Source of the DNA: JAXMCI01 sp046349435
GTDB taxonomy: Bacteria; Pseudomonadota; Alphaproteobacteria; Dongiales; Dongiaceae
DNA length: 54,252 bases
Reading direction: 5' to 3'
Assembly: GCA_046349435.1 (NCBI GenBank)
Contig: JAXMCI010000048.1
Coordinates: forward strand, 1-54,252
The notes under the pieces were generated by a model. The model saw only the letters and a list, made by a program, of their open reading frames with translations, ran no database searches and was not told the origin of the DNA. Below, one piece after another: positions 34,655 through 43,919 of the stretch. A program made the translations under genes and the position numbers. Every line of letters begins with the position of its first letter. Within the stretch, counting starts at the first letter, position 1.

Positions 34655-35863
34655 TCACCCCGCGAGCCGGCGGTAGATCCCCTCGACGATCGCCGCGTTG
34701 CCCTCCCAGGTGAAGCGGCGGGCCTGGGCGCGGCGGCGCTCGCGCTCGGCCTCACCGCCCCGCCCGGCGTCGGGCGCGGCATCGACGGCGCTGCGCAGCG
34801 CCTCCGACCAGCCCTCGACGTCGCGCGGCGGGATCAGCCGGCCGGCCTCGCCCAGCGCCTCGGGCAGCGAGGCGGCGTCCGACGCGGCGACCGGCGCGCC
34901 GCAGGCGAGCGCCTCGGTCACCGGCATGCCGAAGCCCTCGTAGAGCGAGGGGTAGAGCATCAGCGCGGTGCTCGCATAGAGGTCGCGCAGCTCGCCGTCG
35001 CGGACATAGCCGAGGAAGCGCAGGCTGCCCTCCTGGCGCAGGCTCTCCGTGGCGGGCGGCAAGGCGAGGTCGCCCCAGCCGACCGCGCCCGCGACGCAGA
35101 GCGGCAGGCGGGCGCGCGACACCCCGGGCAGCCGCTCATAGGCGGCGACCAGCGTCGCCAGGTTCTTGCGCGGCTCCAGCGTCGAGACGACCAGCGCGAA
35201 GCGGCCCTCGGCGAGGCCGTGCCGCGCCAGCGTCGCGGCCTTGCTCGAAGGCGCCGTCCAGTAGATCGGCGCCACCCCCGGCGGCGCCACCACGATGCGC
35301 TCCGCCGGCACGCCGAGCAGCTCCACGATCTCCCGCCGCGAGAACTGCGACACGGTGTGGACCAGCGGCGCCGCCCGGGTGATCTCGGCGACCGGCTCCA
35401 TCCAGCGCAGCCGCGAGGCGGGGTGCGATTCGGGAAAGCGGAGATGCGAGAGGTCGTGGATCAGCGGCAGCACCGGCACGCGCGAGGGGCCCGGCGCGCG
35501 GTACTTGATGGCGTGGAAGAAGCGCGGGCGCAGCCGCTCGGCGCTGCGGCGATAGAGCGCCGCCTGGAGCGCGGCGTAGCCGGCATGCAGCGCCGGCACG
35601 GCGCGGACCAGCCGCCGCGCGCCGGCCGTGAGCCGGCCCCGGGCGCCGGGCGGCGGCGCCGGGTCGGCGCCCTCCCGCTTGCCGGCCGCCTCGGCCACCC
35701 GCGCCAGCAGGGCGGCGTCGACGGTGCGCCAGCCGAGGCCGGTGAAGCCGCTGAGCCGCAGCTCCGGCAGGCGCGGCAGCAGGGCGGCCAGCATGTGCAG
35801 CTCGTAGTTCGAGACGCCGGTGAAGGGCGGGCGCAGCGGGGTGAGGTCGATCCCGACATGCAT
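34655..35863 (-). CDS. Glycosyltransferase family 4-type protein
   Basis: A 402-residue GT-B glycosyltransferase. The N-terminus MHVGIDLTPLRPPFTGVSNY is the acceptor-side Rossmann start. The donor domain has VVSTLEPRKNLATLVAAYER and the E-x7-E motif YPSLYEGFGMPVTEALACG. It adds a sugar from a nucleotide donor to a surface glycan or lipid. It is divergent from another GT4-type gene; the 148-bp space between them carries a perfect 22-bp palindrome. I chose the ATG at 35863, where homology begins. Specific sugar and acceptor unknown. Confidence 0.9.
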   Translation of the reverse strand: MHVGIDLTPLRPPFTGVSNYELHMLAALLPRLPELRLSGFTGLGWRTVDAALLARVAEAAGKREGADPAPPPGARGRLTAGARRLVRAVPALHAGYAALQAALYRRSAERLRPRFFHAIKYRAPGPSRVPVLPLIHDLSHLRFPESHPASRLRWMEPVAEITRAAPLVHTVSQFSRREIVELLGVPAERIVVAPPGVAPIYWTAPSSKAATLARHGLAEGRFALVVSTLEPRKNLATLVAAYERLPGVSRARLPLCVAGAVGWGDLALPPATESLRQEGSLRFLGYVRDGELRDLYASTALMLYPSLYEGFGMPVTEALACGAPVAASDAASLPEALGEAGRLIPPRDVEGWSEALRSAVDAAPDAGRGGEAERERRRAQARRFTWEGNAAIVEGIYRRLAG

Positions 35864-35910
35864 GACAGGGGCGGCGGCTCCGGCGTGGCGCGGGCGAAGG
35901 CGCCCCGACC

Positions 35911-35932
35911 GGCGGCAGGCTAGCCTGCCGCC
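35911..35932. promoter_or_regulatory. 22-bp perfect palindrome between divergent glycosyltransferase genes
   Basis: The half-site GGCGGCAGGCT (35911-35921) is followed by its exact complement (35922-35932), so the centre is CTAG. It is located 48 bp from one start codon and 80 bp from the other, the position of an operator for both genes. As RNA it could also form a 9-bp stem with a 4-nt loop. No matching regulator is nearby. Confidence 0.55.
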
Positions 35933-36011
35933 CGGGCCCGCCGCCAGCTTTGCCGTCGACGGGCCGCCCGCCGCGCGTCTAGAAACAAGCGGTCTCCTGC
36001 GGAGGAATGCC

Positions 36012-37358
36012 GTGACCGCATCCCGCCTGCTGCTCGACGTCTCGACCCTGGTGCGCTGGCTCGGCCCGCCCACCGGCATGATCCGGGTCGAGCAGGAGCT
36101 GGCATACGCGGCGCTCGGCCGCCGCGGCGTCGTCCCGGTCTTCTTCGACCCGGCGGCGGGCGCCTATCGCGGGCTGCGCCCGAAATGGGCCGAGCTGCTG
36201 GTCGGCCCGACCACCGCGCTCGACGCCGGCGTGCCGCCGCGCCGCGGCTGGCGGCGCCTGGTGCCGCCGCGCCATCGCGCCGTGCGCTGGCTCGAGCGCC
36301 ACCGCCACGGCGGCGGCAGCGGCGCCGCGCTGGCCGACCGGCTGCAGCGGCTGCTGTTCGCCATCCCGCCGCGCTACCCGCCGATGCTCGACCGCGAGGG
36401 CCACCGGCTGTCGATGCTGCCCGCCGACATGGCGCTCGGGCCGCCGCTCGCCCTGGGGCCGGCCGATGCCATGCTCTCGCCCTCCTCCGACTGGCCCTAC
36501 AAGGACACCGCCCGGCTGGCGGCGCTGAAGCGGTCGAGCGGCTTCCGGCTGACGGTGGTCTGCTACGACCTGATCCCGATCACCCACCCGCAATTCTTCA
36601 AGCCCGAGGACGGCGCGCTCTTCACCCGCTACTGGACGGCGATGTTCGGCATCGCCGACCGGGTGGTGGTCAATGCCGCCCGGATCCGCGCCGACGTGCT
36701 CGGCTTCTGCGCCGGGCGCGGCCTGCCGGCGCCCGAGGTTTCCGTGGTGCCGCTGGGCTTCCGCCTGCAGCCGCCCGCGGCGGCCCTGCCGCCGCTGCCG
36801 GCCGGGCTGCAGCCCGGGCGCTTCGCGCTCTTCGTCAGCACCATCGAGCCGCGCAAGAACCACGCGCTGCTGCTCGCCGTCTGGCGCCGGCTGCTCGCCC
36901 GCGGCATCCCGCAGCGCCACGACTTCCGGCTGGTCTTCGTCGGCCGCCCCGGCTGGATGGTCGACGCGCTGCTGGCGGAGCTGCGGCCGCCGGTCTGCGA
37001 CGGCACGGTGCTGCATCTCACCGGCATCGACGACGCCACGCTCGACGCCCTCTACCAGGGCGCCGGCTTCTGCCTCTACCCGTCGGTCTACGAAGGGTTC
37101 GGGCTGCCGGTGATCGAGGCCTATGCCCGCGGCCGGGCGGTGATCGCCTCGCGCGGCGGCTCGCTCGAGGAGGTGGTGGGCGGGCTCGGCCCCGCCCTCG
37201 ACCCGGGCGACGAGGCGGCCTGGGAGGCGGCCATCGCCGCCTGGATCGAATCGCCGGAGGCGCTCAGCGCCGCCGAGGCGCGCATCCGCCAGGGCTTCCG
37301 CTACTCGGGCTGGGACGAGGTCGCCGAGCGCCTCTTCGCGCTCGCCCGCGCCGCCTGA
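36012..37358 (+). CDS. Glycosyltransferase family 4-type protein
   Basis: A 448-residue GT-B enzyme. The N-terminus LLLDVSTLVRWLGPPTGMIR and TVVCYDLIPITHPQFF are typical of mannosyl-/rhamnosyl-transferases of the WbaZ-like group. The donor domain has FVSTIEPRKNHALLLAVW and YPSVYEGFGLPVIEAYARG with the E-x7-E motif. The GTG at 36012 is chosen because GGAGGA (36001-36006) precedes it at the right distance; an ATG at 36007 is out of frame. The 3' end overlaps the convergent GT2 gene by 58 bp, an unusually long tail-to-tail overlap in which both proteins keep their own reading frame. Confidence 0.9.
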   Translation: MTASRLLLDVSTLVRWLGPPTGMIRVEQELAYAALGRRGVVPVFFDPAAGAYRGLRPKWAELLVGPTTALDAGVPPRRGWRRLVPPRHRAVRWLERHRHGGGSGAALADRLQRLLFAIPPRYPPMLDREGHRLSMLPADMALGPPLALGPADAMLSPSSDWPYKDTARLAALKRSSGFRLTVVCYDLIPITHPQFFKPEDGALFTRYWTAMFGIADRVVVNAARIRADVLGFCAGRGLPAPEVSVVPLGFRLQPPAAALPPLPAGLQPGRFALFVSTIEPRKNHALLLAVWRRLLARGIPQRHDFRLVFVGRPGWMVDALLAELRPPVCDGTVLHLTGIDDATLDALYQGAGFCLYPSVYEGFGLPVIEAYARGRAVIASRGGSLEEVVGGLGPALDPGDEAAWEAAIAAWIESPEALSAAEARIRQGFRYSGWDEVAERLFALARAA

Positions 37359-38320
37359 TGGCGCGCCGCCTCGACCAGCGCGATGGCGGCGGCCCGCAGC
37401 CAGTCGAGGCGCGGCGCCAGCCCGGACTGGCGCTGCCGGGCGGCGAGCCGCAGCCCGGCCCAGGCGGCCCGCCCTTGCCCGACGGCGGCGGCGGCGCGCG
37501 CCGCGGCGAGCGCGCGCGCCGCCAGCAGGGCGTCGAGGTCGGTGCCGGGCGGCAGCAGGCGGGCGAGCAGCGCGCGGTCGATCGCCGCGACGCCGTCGGC
37601 CGGATCGGGCCCGCCGGCGCGCCGCCGCCCGGCGCAGGCCACCGCCGCGAGCTCGGCCAGCAGCCGCGCCTCCAGCGCGCGCCAGGTCGCCTGCCCGCCA
37701 TGCAGCCGGTAGTCGAGCACCGGCTCCGGCAGGTTGGCGAGATCGTGGCGCTCGGCCAGCCGCAGCCAGAGGTCGTAATCCTCGCAGCCGGCGAAGGCGG
37801 CGCGGTAGCCGCCGGCCTGCAGCACGGCCGCGCGCCGCATCGTCACCGTCGGATGCGACAGGCAGTTCTCCGCCGGCAGCCGGGCGGCGATCTCGGCCGG
37901 CCCGGTCGGCGGCTGCCACAGCCCGAGGACGCGGCCATGGCGGTCGATCAGCCGGCAGCCGCCGCCGACCGCGGCGACCGCGGGATGGGCGTCGAGGAAC
38001 GCCGCCTGGCGCGCCAGCCGCTCCGGCCAGGCGACGTCGTCGGCATCCATGCGGGCGAGCAGCGGCGCCCGGGCCTCGGCGACGGCGCGGTTCAGCGCCG
38101 CGACGATGCCGGCCGGCTCCTGCCGCACGACGCGCAGCCGCGGCTCGTCGCGCGCCGCCGCCGCGAGCAGCGCCGGCGTCGCGTCGCGCGAGCCGTCATC
38201 CACCGCCAGGATCTCGATCGCGGCGAGGCTCTGCCGCCGGATGCTGTCGAGCGCCGCCGCCAGGTGCCGCGCCCCGTCGCGGACCGGCATGATCACGCTG
38301 ACCAGCGCCGCTGCTGCCAC
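37301..38320 (-). CDS. Glycosyltransferase family 2 protein
   Basis: A 339-residue GT-A enzyme. The nucleotide-sugar-binding start is VSVIMPVRDGARHLAAALDS, EILAVDDGSRD carries the D41-D42 pair, and ARMDADDVAW carries the metal-binding D-x-D (D92 and following). CEDYDLWLRLAERHDL is the conserved acceptor-side ED-x-D segment. It transfers a sugar with inversion, in the cytoplasm, to a glycan precursor. The last 58 bp overlap the convergent glycosyltransferase gene. The C-terminal 100 residues are Ala/Arg rich and outside the catalytic fold. It belongs to a four-gene glycosyltransferase cluster, probably for O-antigen or capsule. Confidence 0.9.
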   Translation of the reverse strand: MAAAALVSVIMPVRDGARHLAAALDSIRRQSLAAIEILAVDDGSRDATPALLAAAARDEPRLRVVRQEPAGIVAALNRAVAEARAPLLARMDADDVAWPERLARQAAFLDAHPAVAAVGGGCRLIDRHGRVLGLWQPPTGPAEIAARLPAENCLSHPTVTMRRAAVLQAGGYRAAFAGCEDYDLWLRLAERHDLANLPEPVLDYRLHGGQATWRALEARLLAELAAVACAGRRRAGGPDPADGVAAIDRALLARLLPPGTDLDALLAARALAAARAAAAVGQGRAAWAGLRLAARQRQSGLAPRLDWLRAAAIALVEAARHQAARASAKRRSATSSQPE

Positions 38321-38412
38321 CTTGCATCCGCCTCCCGGCCCCGCCTGGACCCGCCCGAGCCTAGCCCTCGCGGTGGCGGCAAGGCGAGTCCCCGGCGCAC
38401 CGGCGGCCCGGC

Positions 38413-39546
38413 GTGAGGATCGCCATCGCCATCCGGCGGCTGCAGCGCGACGGCGGCGGGGCGCAGCTCTGGACGCTCGGCTATGCCGGCTTCCTCGCCG
38501 GGCGCGGCCACGACGTCCATCTGCTGGCCGACGCCGAGGACGGGATCGCGGTGCCCGGCACGCTGCACCGGCTGGAGCCCGGCCCCACCGTGCTGGCCGA
38601 GGCGGCGGCGCTGGAGCGGCGGCTGGCCGGGCTCGGCGCCGACGCGGTGCACGACATGGGCTTCGGCTGGTCGGGCGACCTCTTCCATCCGCACGCCGGG
38701 TCCGACGCCGCCGCCGACGCCCGGGCGATCGCCGCCGCCGGGCCCGGCCTCCGGCTGCGGGCGGCGCTGTCGCCGCGCGCCCGCGCCCGGCGGCGGCGCC
38801 TGATCGCGCTGGAGGCGCGGCAGGTCGCCGGCGCGCGGCGCATCCTCGCCGTCTCCGGCCTGGTGCGCGACCTGCTCGCCCGCCGCCATCCCGCGGCCGC
38901 CGGGCGGATCGCGGTGGTGCCGAACGCGGTCGATGCCGCGAGCTTTGCGCCGGAGGGGCTGGCCGCGCTGCGCGACGCCGCCCGGCGGCGGCTCGGCATC
39001 GCGCCGGAGGCGGTGCTCTGCCTGGCCGTCGCGCAGCATCCCCGCCTCAAGGGCGTCGACCTCGCCTGCCGCGCGCTGGCCGCGCTGGGGCCGGCCGGCG
39101 CCGCGCTGCGGCTGCTGGTCGCCGGCAGCGCGGGCGGGCCGCCCTGGGACCGGCTTGCGCAGCGGCTCGGCATCGCCGGGCGGGTCCGCTTCCTCGGCCA
39201 TGTCGCCGACATGCGGCCGCTCTACGCGGCGGCCGACCTGCTGCTGCACGCCACCCGCTGGGACGCCTGCAGCCTGGCCACCCTGGAGGCGATGGCGAGC
39301 GCCTTGCCGGTGGTGACCTCGGCGCGCAACGGCGCCGCCGAGCGCATCGCCGACGAGACGAGCGGCTTCGTGCTGGCCGACCCCGAGGACGTCGCGGCGC
39401 TCGCCGGCCGGCTCGCGGGCCGGCGCGACCCGGCGCTGCGCCGGCGCCTCGGCGCGGCGGCGCGCGAGGCGGCGCTCGCCTGGGACCTCGCAGCCAACCA
39501 CCGCGCCGCCGAGGCGCTGCTGCTCGAGGCCGCCGGCGCGCGATGA
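38413..39546 (+). CDS. Glycosyltransferase family 4-type protein
   Basis: A 377-residue GT-B enzyme resembling LPS core transferases (WaaG-like). It starts RIAIAIRRLQRDGGGAQLWT; AVSGLVRDLLARRHP and IAVVPNAVDAASFAPEGL precede the donor domain. LLLHATRWDACSLATLEAMA contains the acidic pocket, with A-C-S in place of the usual E-x-F/C-G. The start is a GTG at 38413, 92 bp from the divergent GT2 start. The last 4 bp overlap the ATG of the next gene (ATGA). That gene is broken, so the pathway step downstream may be lost. Confidence 0.88.
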   Translation: MRIAIAIRRLQRDGGGAQLWTLGYAGFLAGRGHDVHLLADAEDGIAVPGTLHRLEPGPTVLAEAAALERRLAGLGADAVHDMGFGWSGDLFHPHAGSDAAADARAIAAAGPGLRLRAALSPRARARRRRLIALEARQVAGARRILAVSGLVRDLLARRHPAAAGRIAVVPNAVDAASFAPEGLAALRDAARRRLGIAPEAVLCLAVAQHPRLKGVDLACRALAALGPAGAALRLLVAGSAGGPPWDRLAQRLGIAGRVRFLGHVADMRPLYAAADLLLHATRWDACSLATLEAMASALPVVTSARNGAAERIADETSGFVLADPEDVAALAGRLAGRRDPALRRRLGAAAREAALAWDLAANHRAAEALLLEAAGAR

Positions 39547-41508
39547 GGCCGGTCGACGGGCGCACCCTGGCCCGGGCCGCCACGGCGGCCGTGGCGCTGC
39601 TGGCGCTCGGCGTGGCGGTCGCGCTCTGGCGCGACGCTGCGGCCGACCCGGCGGCGCTGTGGCGCGATCCCTTTCACGACCGCAACAGCCATCTGCGCAC
39701 CGGGCTCGAGATCGCGCTGGCGCTGCGCCATGGCGAGCTGGCGGCGGCCTTCGCCGCGGCCACCGGCACGCTGGTCTGGCCGCCGCTGCACGGCCTGCTG
39801 CTCGGCCTCGTCTTCCTGGCCGGCGGGCCGCGGCTCGAGCTCGCCATCCTGCCCAGCCTGCTCGGCTGGTGGGCGACCATCCTCGGCACCTGGGTGCTGG
39901 CCTGGCGCTCCGCCGGGCCGGGGCAACCCGCCTGGATGGCCGGGCTGGCGGCGGCCGGCCTGGCGCTGCTCAGCCCCGCCTTCCGCCTGCTCGGCGCCGA
40001 CGTCATGCTGGAAGGGCTCGGCGCCGGGCTCTCGGCCTGGGCGCTGGTCGCCGGCCAGCGCTGCCTCGAGCGGCCCGACCGGCCGCGCGGCCGCCTGCTC
40101 GGGCTCCTCCTCACCCTGCTCTTCCTCGAGAAATACAACTACTGGCTCATGGTGGCGGCGGCCCTCGGCGTCACGGTCCAGCTCTCGCCGCGGCTGCGGC
40201 CGCCGGCGCTCGCCGCGATGCTGGCGCTCGCGCGCCCGGCGGCGGCGGCCGCTGCGCGTGCCGCTGGTGCCGCTCGGGCTGGCGGTGGTCGCGGCCGCGC
40301 TGGCATTGCCTGTGGCTCCGACCCTGGCGCTGGCCGGCCGCACGCTGACCCTCGCCGCTCGGCCAGATCCTGCCGGTCGGCTACGGGCTGCTGCTGCTCG
40401 GCATCGCCTGGTGGTGGCGGCGCGCCGGCAGCGGCCTCGCCCTGCCCGGCGCGCTGCGCACCCTGCTCGGCTGGCACGCCGTGCCGGTCGCGCTCTGGCT
40501 GCTGCAGCCCTGGGCCATCGCCAGCCTGGTCCGCTTCCTCGCACAGGGCCAGCCCGGCGGCGGCGCCTATGCGCCGTGGCGGGCGGTCGCCGGCGGCTGG
40601 ACCGGCTTCGCCGAGGGCTTCCACGCCGCCCCCTGGCTGGGCGATCTCGCCCTCGGCCTGGCCGCGCTCGGCGCGGCGGCGCTCGCCCGGCGCGAGCCCG
40701 GCCCGCGGCTGGTCATGGTGATGGCGATCCTGTCGGCGGCCGCGGTGCTGCTGCATCCGCACCAGCAATGGCGCTTCCAGGCGACCGGCCTGTTCGCGCG
40801 TGGAGCTGCGCCGGGGTCGGCGCCGCGTCGCTCGCCGGCCGGCTGCGACGCCGCCTGCCGCCGCTGCCGGCCGCCGCCCTGGCGCTGGGCGCGGTCGCCG
40901 CGGCGATCGCCGCCGCGCTGGCCGAGCCGCCTTCGCCGATCGCCGCCGCGGCGATCCGCACGCCCGCCGCGCCCTCCGACCTGGGGCTGGCCGAGGCCCT
41001 GCGGGCGCTGCTGCCGGGCGAGGCGGCGACCGGCCTCGCGGGGCCCGGCCGGTCCGATCTCTACCCCTGGGCCCTGGCGCTCGGCTGCCGCTGCCGCATC
41101 CCGGTCGATCAGCCAGACCTGACGGCGGCCGGCTCGCCGCAGGCGGCGCGCGCCATGGTCGCCGCCTGGCTCGCGGCGAGCCCGGCCGACCGCATCGTCG
41201 CCGTCGATCCGCCGGCGGCCCACGCCCTGCCGGGCGCGGTGGGGTGGGAGGATCGGCGGCGCGCCGTCGCCGAGGCGCTCGCCGCCCAGGATCTCTTCCG
41301 GCCGGCCGCGGCGGCGGTCGCGCCGGACGGCACGCGGCTGCAGCTCTATCTCAGGCGCCCCGATGCGCCGCGCCCGCCGGCGCCGCGCCGGCTCCACCTG
41401 CTCGACGGCCTCGCCCTGCTGCTCGGGCTGGCCGTGATCGCGCTCCTGCTGCTGCCGGCGCGCCGCCCGGCGCCTGTTAGTCGGAGCGGCGCTCCAGGCC
41501 GCCCTTGA
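39543..41508 (+). pseudogene. Multi-frameshifted integral membrane glycosyltransferase-like gene
   Basis: The ATG overlaps the preceding stop (ATGA). Convincing membrane-protein sequence runs in one frame from 39543 to about 40240 (WPPLHGLLLGLVFLAGGP; LLGLLLTLLFLEKYNYWL). It moves to a second frame until about 40350 (VPLVPLGLAVVAAALALPVA), a third until about 40800 (ILPVGYGLLLLGIAWWWRR; VMVMAILSAAAVLLHPHQQW), then back to the second up to the TGA at 41508 (LLDGLALLLGLAVIALLLLP). Joined, it would be a roughly 650-residue polytopic protein, like the GT39/ArnT-type glycosyltransferases often found in such clusters. Three shifts, each in GC-repeat runs, mean either a decayed gene or repeated consensus errors. 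Its 3' end overlaps the convergent TPR gene by 32 bp. Confidence 0.7.
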
Positions 41509-42610
41509 CCGGGTCGACCCAGAGCTCGGACATCGCCAGGGCCGGGAAGTCGAGCTCGAAGCGGGGCGTGGTCGCGGCGGCGGCCTTCATCGCGTCGGCG
41601 CCCAGGCTGTCGCCGCGCTGCGCCAGCAGCCGGCCGAGATAGACGTAGGCCATGCGGTTGTCCGGCGCGAGGGCGATGGCCTGCTGCAGCAGCGCCTCGG
41701 CCTTCGCCGTATCACCCTGCGCCCAGGTGATCAGCGCCGCCATGCAGAACAGGCGCGAGTTGTAGCCGGGCAGCCTGACGTCGCTGGTCTTGGCCAGCGC
41801 CTCCTTGTAGTCGGCCAGGGCGTCGGCGGGCCGCCGCTGGGCCAGCGCCAGGAAGGCGCGGTTGAGGGCGATGGTGCCGACCGCCGCCGGCGCGGCGCCG
41901 GGAGTCTGCAGGCCGAGCCCGAACTCCGTCTCGGCGGCGGTGAGGTCGCCTTCGAGCATGGCGGTGACGCCGAGCAGGTTGTGCAGCATCAGCCGCTCGG
42001 TGGCGCGGGTGCGCGTCCAGGGATGCGCCAGGGCGGCGTTCGCCATCTGGCGGACCCGCGCCATGGCCGACGGGTCGCCGCGCACCAGCGCGGCGAAGTC
42101 GGTCAGCGCCACGCGGTAGGGCGAGACCTGGGCCAGCAGCTCCTTCGAGGCGCGCTCGACCAGGGTCACCGCATCGCCGTCCGGCTGCTGCAGGCGCAGG
42201 CTGATCGGCAGCTCCCGCGGGCTCATCGCGGTGACCGTCATCTCGAGGCCCTTGCCCTGCGGCGCGTCCATGACCTGGCCGTGGATCTGCACGACGTCGC
42301 GGCCGACCTGCTGCTGCAGGGTGACCACGAGGTCCTCGAGATTGAGCGGCTTGGCGATCGCCGCGAACACCGAGGGGCTGGAGCTGACCTGCACGCTGGG
42401 CGTCGGCACGATCGACAGCACCTCGCCGATGCGCGCCACCTCGTTGGCGAAGATCTGCTCCGCGGCCTCCTCGGTGAAGCCGCCGTCGGCCAGCCGGGTC
42501 GGCACGCTGATTTGCAGGCGCAGCGGGTCGCCGAACAGCGCGGCGTCGCCGATCACGGCGCCGAAGAACAGGCCGGCCACCAGCGCCAGCGTCGTGAGAT
42601 CGATCGGCAT
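41477..42610 (-). CDS. Tetratricopeptide-repeat protein with N-terminal membrane anchor
   Basis: A 377-residue protein. A hydrophobic segment at residues 5-25 (LTTLALVAGLFFGAVIGDAA) serves as signal anchor. A middle domain with mixed alpha/beta character (LEDLVVTLQQQVGRDVVQIH) follows, and the C-terminal half holds TPR-like helices (AETEFGLGLQTPGAAPAAVG, LALAQRRPADALADYKEALA, AEALLQQAIALAPDNRMAYV). A role in protein-protein contacts is likely; nothing more specific can be said. It stands alone between the convergent pseudogene and the stress operon. The ATG at 42610 follows GGGGGAACCG with good spacing. Confidence 0.8.
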   Translation of the reverse strand: MPIDLTTLALVAGLFFGAVIGDAALFGDPLRLQISVPTRLADGGFTEEAAEQIFANEVARIGEVLSIVPTPSVQVSSSPSVFAAIAKPLNLEDLVVTLQQQVGRDVVQIHGQVMDAPQGKGLEMTVTAMSPRELPISLRLQQPDGDAVTLVERASKELLAQVSPYRVALTDFAALVRGDPSAMARVRQMANAALAHPWTRTRATERLMLHNLLGVTAMLEGDLTAAETEFGLGLQTPGAAPAAVGTIALNRAFLALAQRRPADALADYKEALAKTSDVRLPGYNSRLFCMAALITWAQGDTAKAEALLQQAIALAPDNRMAYVYLGRLLAQRGDSLGADAMKAAAATTPRFELDFPALAMSELWVDPVKGGLERRSD

Positions 42611-42691
42611 CGGTTCCCCCTGCCCCGGCCCCCGGGGCCGTCTCGGGCGGCGGAAATTATGCCATGATTTGGGCTTCGGCGAAGCCTGCCG

Positions 42692-43513
42692 TCAGTGCGC
42701 CATCAGCACCGGCAGGTCGGCATGGTGCAGCAGATGCCGCGTCACGCCGCCGAGCACGAACTCGTAGGCCCGGCTGTGGCTGTAGGCGCCGGCCACCAGC
42801 AGGTCGGCGCCGCGCTCGCGGGCCTGGTGCAGCAGCACGGCGCCGGCCGGCCCGGCGCCGGGCTCGACGCTCTCCAGCGCGACGCCGCCGGCGTGGGTCC
42901 CGAGCGCCCGGAGCAGCGCGGGCGTGCCGTCGCGCCCCGGCCGCTGCACCGCGAGCGCCTCGACCCGCTCCGCCCCGGCGAGGAAGGGCGCGGCGGCCGC
43001 CACCGCCCGGACCGCCTGCTCCGAGGGCTTCCAGGCGATCAGCACGCGCCGGCCGAGCCCGCCCGACCAGCCGGCCGGCACCAGCAGCACCGGGCGGCGC
43101 AGGTCGAACAGCGCGGTCCTGATCGCGGCGCGGTCGTCCTCCGGCAGCAGCCTCGGCTCGTGCCCGAGGACGAGCAGCGCGGCGCGCGCGCCGTGCCGGC
43201 GCAGGCCGGCCGCCACCGTGCCGGTCTCGTCGATCCAGCGGGCCCCGGCGGCGGCCGCGCCGGCCGTGGCGCGCCAGCGCCGGACGGCGTCGTGCAGCAG
43301 CGCCGCGCGCGCCGCCTCGGCCGCCTCGAGCTCCGTGCGATGGCGCTCGGTCAGCACCTCCTCGGGCGCCAGGATCAGCGCCGCCGGATCGTGCCGGACA
43401 TGCAGGATGGCCAGGGTGGGCCGATCGTAGCGGGCCGCCGCCGCGGCGCTCGCGGCGAGCGTCGCCGGCGCGCTCTCCGGCCGGGTCAGCAGCGTCAGCA
43501 GCGCGGGGGTCAC
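42692..43513 (-). CDS. Universal stress protein (UspA family)
   Basis: A 273-residue protein built of two USP-like halves. The first half is weak (PTLAILHVRHDPAALILAPE), while the second ends with the standard nucleotide-site segment DLLVAGAYSHSRAYEFVLGG followed by VTRHLLHHADLPVLMAH. GWSGGLGRRVLIAWKPSEQA marks the start of the second half. USPs bind ATP or AMP and promote survival under stress (family knowledge). The GTG at 43513 lies 4 bp after the crcB stop, so it is the last gene of the four-gene minus-strand operon with crcB. Confidence 0.88.
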   Translation of the reverse strand: MTPALLTLLTRPESAPATLAASAAAAARYDRPTLAILHVRHDPAALILAPEEVLTERHRTELEAAEAARAALLHDAVRRWRATAGAAAAGARWIDETGTVAAGLRRHGARAALLVLGHEPRLLPEDDRAAIRTALFDLRRPVLLVPAGWSGGLGRRVLIAWKPSEQAVRAVAAAAPFLAGAERVEALAVQRPGRDGTPALLRALGTHAGGVALESVEPGAGPAGAVLLHQARERGADLLVAGAYSHSRAYEFVLGGVTRHLLHHADLPVLMAH

Positions 43514-43517
43514 GCGC

Positions 43518-43919
43518 CTAGGACCCGGCGGCCGGCGCCAGGCCGAGCCGCAGCCCGAGCCAGTAGCCGAGCGCGACGGCGGCCAGGCAGAGCACCACCG
43601 ATCCCGCCATGTAGGCCAGCGCCGGCAGCCACTCGCCGTCGCGCAGCAGCTGGAGCGCCTGCAGGCTGAAGGCGGAGAAGGTGGTGAAGCCGCCGCAGAT
43701 GCCGGTCATGACGAACAGCCGGAGGTTGGTCGAGGCCGGCCAGGCGCCGTCCGCAGCGGTCAGCGTGAAGGCGAGGCCGATGACGAACGAGCCGGCGACG
43801 TTGATCAGCAGCGTGCCCCAGGGGAAGGCCTCGCCCCAGGCGCGCGCCGCGGCGAGGGTCAGCCAGTAGCGCGCGACGCCGCCGAGCGCGCTGCCGAGGG
43901 CGATGACGAGGGCCGGCAT
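43518..43919 (-). CDS. crcB: Fluoride ion channel CrcB/Fluc
   Basis: A 133-residue membrane protein with four helices. Family motifs are intact: GSALGGVARYWLT near the N-terminus, GTLLINVAGSFVIGLAF (the central Asn-containing helix) and GICGGFTTFSAFSLQALQLL (the TM3 break with the Phe box and Thr/Ser track). Fluc proteins form dual-topology dimers that export fluoride (family knowledge). A single gene implies a homodimer. It overlaps the upstream small membrane gene by 61 bp and is followed 4 bp later by a USP gene. I searched for a fluoride riboswitch upstream of the operon and found none. Confidence 0.95.
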   Translation of the reverse strand: MPALVIALGSALGGVARYWLTLAAARAWGEAFPWGTLLINVAGSFVIGLAFTLTAADGAWPASTNLRLFVMTGICGGFTTFSAFSLQALQLLRDGEWLPALAYMAGSVVLCLAAVALGYWLGLRLGLAPAAGS

